A program made the translations under genes and the position numbers. Below the pieces are notes generated by a model. That model did no database searches and was not told the DNA's origin. It saw only the letters and a program-made list of their open reading frames with translations. From an uncultured Flavobacteriaceae bacterium (GTDB lineage: Bacteria; Bacteroidota; Bacteroidia; Flavobacteriales; Flavobacteriaceae), in assembly GCA_945788155.1 (NCBI GenBank), contig CALZKX010000044.1, forward strand, positions 1-7,241: 7,241 nt of DNA, in the 5' to 3' direction. Positions 6,231 through 7,241 of this stretch are shown here, piece after piece (within the stretch, counting starts at the first letter, position 1; every line of letters begins with the position of its first letter).

Positions 6231-7241
6231 TGAAAAAAGTATTATTTTTCATCGCCTTACTTATGGTGATGATTTCGTATTCCCAAAATAGCATTACGAC
6301 TAGTCAATGGCAAGAGGATTTGAAGTTTCTTAAGGAAACGGTTCATAATGATTATCCTTTCCTATTCAAAAAAACAACAGCAAAAGAATTTGATGCAGTT
6401 GTGGAAAAACTACACTCAGAAATTTCAAAATTACAGGAGCACGAAATTGTAGTTGGTTTTGCTCGTATCGTGTCTATGTTCAAGTATGGTCACACAGATA
6501 TAAGTTTTAGGCAAGACCCTTTTACTTTTCATCAATTACCTTTTAATCTGTATCATTTTAATGATGGTGTTTATATACAAGGAACACACAAAGATTATCA
6601 AAACGCTTTAGGTGCAAAAGTGGTCGCAGTTGAATCTATGTCAATCAAAGATGCATTAAAAGCTATTTACCCTGTTGTTCCTGTGGAGAACGAGCAGTAT
6701 TTTAAAGCCTTTGGATTGAATTATTTGAAGTTCCCAGAAGTGTTACATGCTCAAAAAATTACGTCTTCTCTAAAATCTTCAATTGAGTTGACATTAGAAA
6801 AAGATGGTAAAACATTCAAACAAATATTTAAAGCTTTGCCAAAAGGTGAACGCGTTCCAGTTTTATATAGCTTGGTAAAACAGGATGGTGATTGGCTTGA
6901 AGCTCGTAATAAAGACATGACACCAAACTATTTAAAGAACTTAGATAAAATATACTATTATGAATATTTACCAGAAGATAAAACGATTTATGTGAGACAT
7001 AGCCAAATTCAAGACGACCCTTCCGAAGCGATTCCAGATTTTTACAATAAGGTATTTGACTTTGTGGATAAGAATGATGTTGAAAAATTAATTATTGATG
7101 TGAGATTAAATGGAGGTGGAAATAACTACAAAAACAAACCAATAATCACAGGAATTGTTGAAACCGAAAAAATAAATAAAGTAGGTAAGTTGTTTGTAAT
7201 TACTGGGAGACGAACCTTTTCGGCTTGTCAGAATTTGGTGA
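6230..7241 (+). CDS. Exported S41-like (C-terminal processing/tricorn-type) serine peptidase, 5' part
   Basis: An open frame runs from ATG 6230 to the right edge (337 complete codons), so the C terminus is missing. The start gives a signal peptide, MKKVLFFIALLMVMISYSQ, with cleavage probably near residues 18-19, so the product is periplasmic or surface-exposed. Residues about 25-85 look helical and end in KYGHTDIS (85-92), the GHT motif often seen in the N-terminal region of this family. The S41 core is visible at IIDVRLNGGGN (288-298) and KLFVITGRRTFSACQN (320-335). Ser331 sits at the position of the nucleophile normally found in a TxSAxE-type motif. No clear PDZ domain is seen between them. 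The general base (Lys or another residue downstream of Ser331) lies outside the window, so activity cannot be judged. The gap from the second SDR is 78 bases; the gene may be transcribed separately or by readthrough. Confidence 0.88.
   Translation, partial: MKKVLFFIALLMVMISYSQNSITTSQWQEDLKFLKETVHNDYPFLFKKTTAKEFDAVVEKLHSEISKLQEHEIVVGFARIVSMFKYGHTDISFRQDPFTFHQLPFNLYHFNDGVYIQGTHKDYQNALGAKVVAVESMSIKDALKAIYPVVPVENEQYFKAFGLNYLKFPEVLHAQKITSSLKSSIELTLEKDGKTFKQIFKALPKGERVPVLYSLVKQDGDWLEARNKDMTPNYLKNLDKIYYYEYLPEDKTIYVRHSQIQDDPSEAIPDFYNKVFDFVDKNDVEKLIIDVRLNGGGNNYKNKPIITGIVETEKINKVGKLFVITGRRTFSACQNLV

Noticed and set aside
1..7241. tRNA, rRNA, CRISPR array, insertion sequence or phage element
   Set aside because: No cloverleaf-like segment, regularly spaced repeat, transposase motif or terminal inverted repeat was found by reading; nearly all of the window is explained by coding genes.

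Overview
The window looks like chromosomal DNA from a marine-type member of the Bacteroidota, most likely Flavobacteriaceae. The DNA is AT-rich. The two visible exported-protein starts have the short Lys-hydrophobic-Gln signal peptides typical of that group (ending SFAQ and SYSQ). Start codons lack clear Shine-Dalgarno sequences and sit after A-rich leaders. The protein families present are also common there. These are judgements from pattern memory, not from a search.

Layout, all on the + strand: (1) the 3' part of a large BNR/Asp-box, VPS10/sortilin-like beta-propeller protein, cut by the left edge and ending at 1367. (2) A strong 13-bp hairpin followed by six T, a clear intrinsic terminator (1380-1417). 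(3) A tightly packed four-gene unit: an exported S9 prolyl-oligopeptidase-like peptidase (1436-4255), a single-domain cupin with KdgF-like residues (4259-4618), an SDR-fold protein lacking the YxxxK catalytic pair (4622-5386), and a canonical SDR (5387-6151). Their junctions are 3, 3 and 0 bases. (4) A 78-base gap with weak AT-rich hairpins and a tandem 10-base repeat against the next start. (5) An exported S41-like serine peptidase beginning at 6230, cut by the right edge.

How the genes work together: the exported propeller protein, the S9 peptidase and the S41-like protein suggest extracytoplasmic peptide or protein processing. The cupin and the two SDRs have no signal peptide and should be cytoplasmic. 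A KdgF-like cupin followed by SDRs recalls the uronate branch of alginate or pectin catabolism (KdgF plus a DEH reductase). However, no lyase, KDG kinase, KDPG aldolase or SusC/D pair is visible, so the small-molecule substrate is open.

No RNA gene, mobile element, CRISPR array or frameshifted gene was seen. The window is largely ordinary. The parts most worth a second look are the catalytically atypical SDR next to a canonical one, the KdgF-like cupin behind a peptidase gene, and the terminator/promoter arrangement ahead of the S9 gene.
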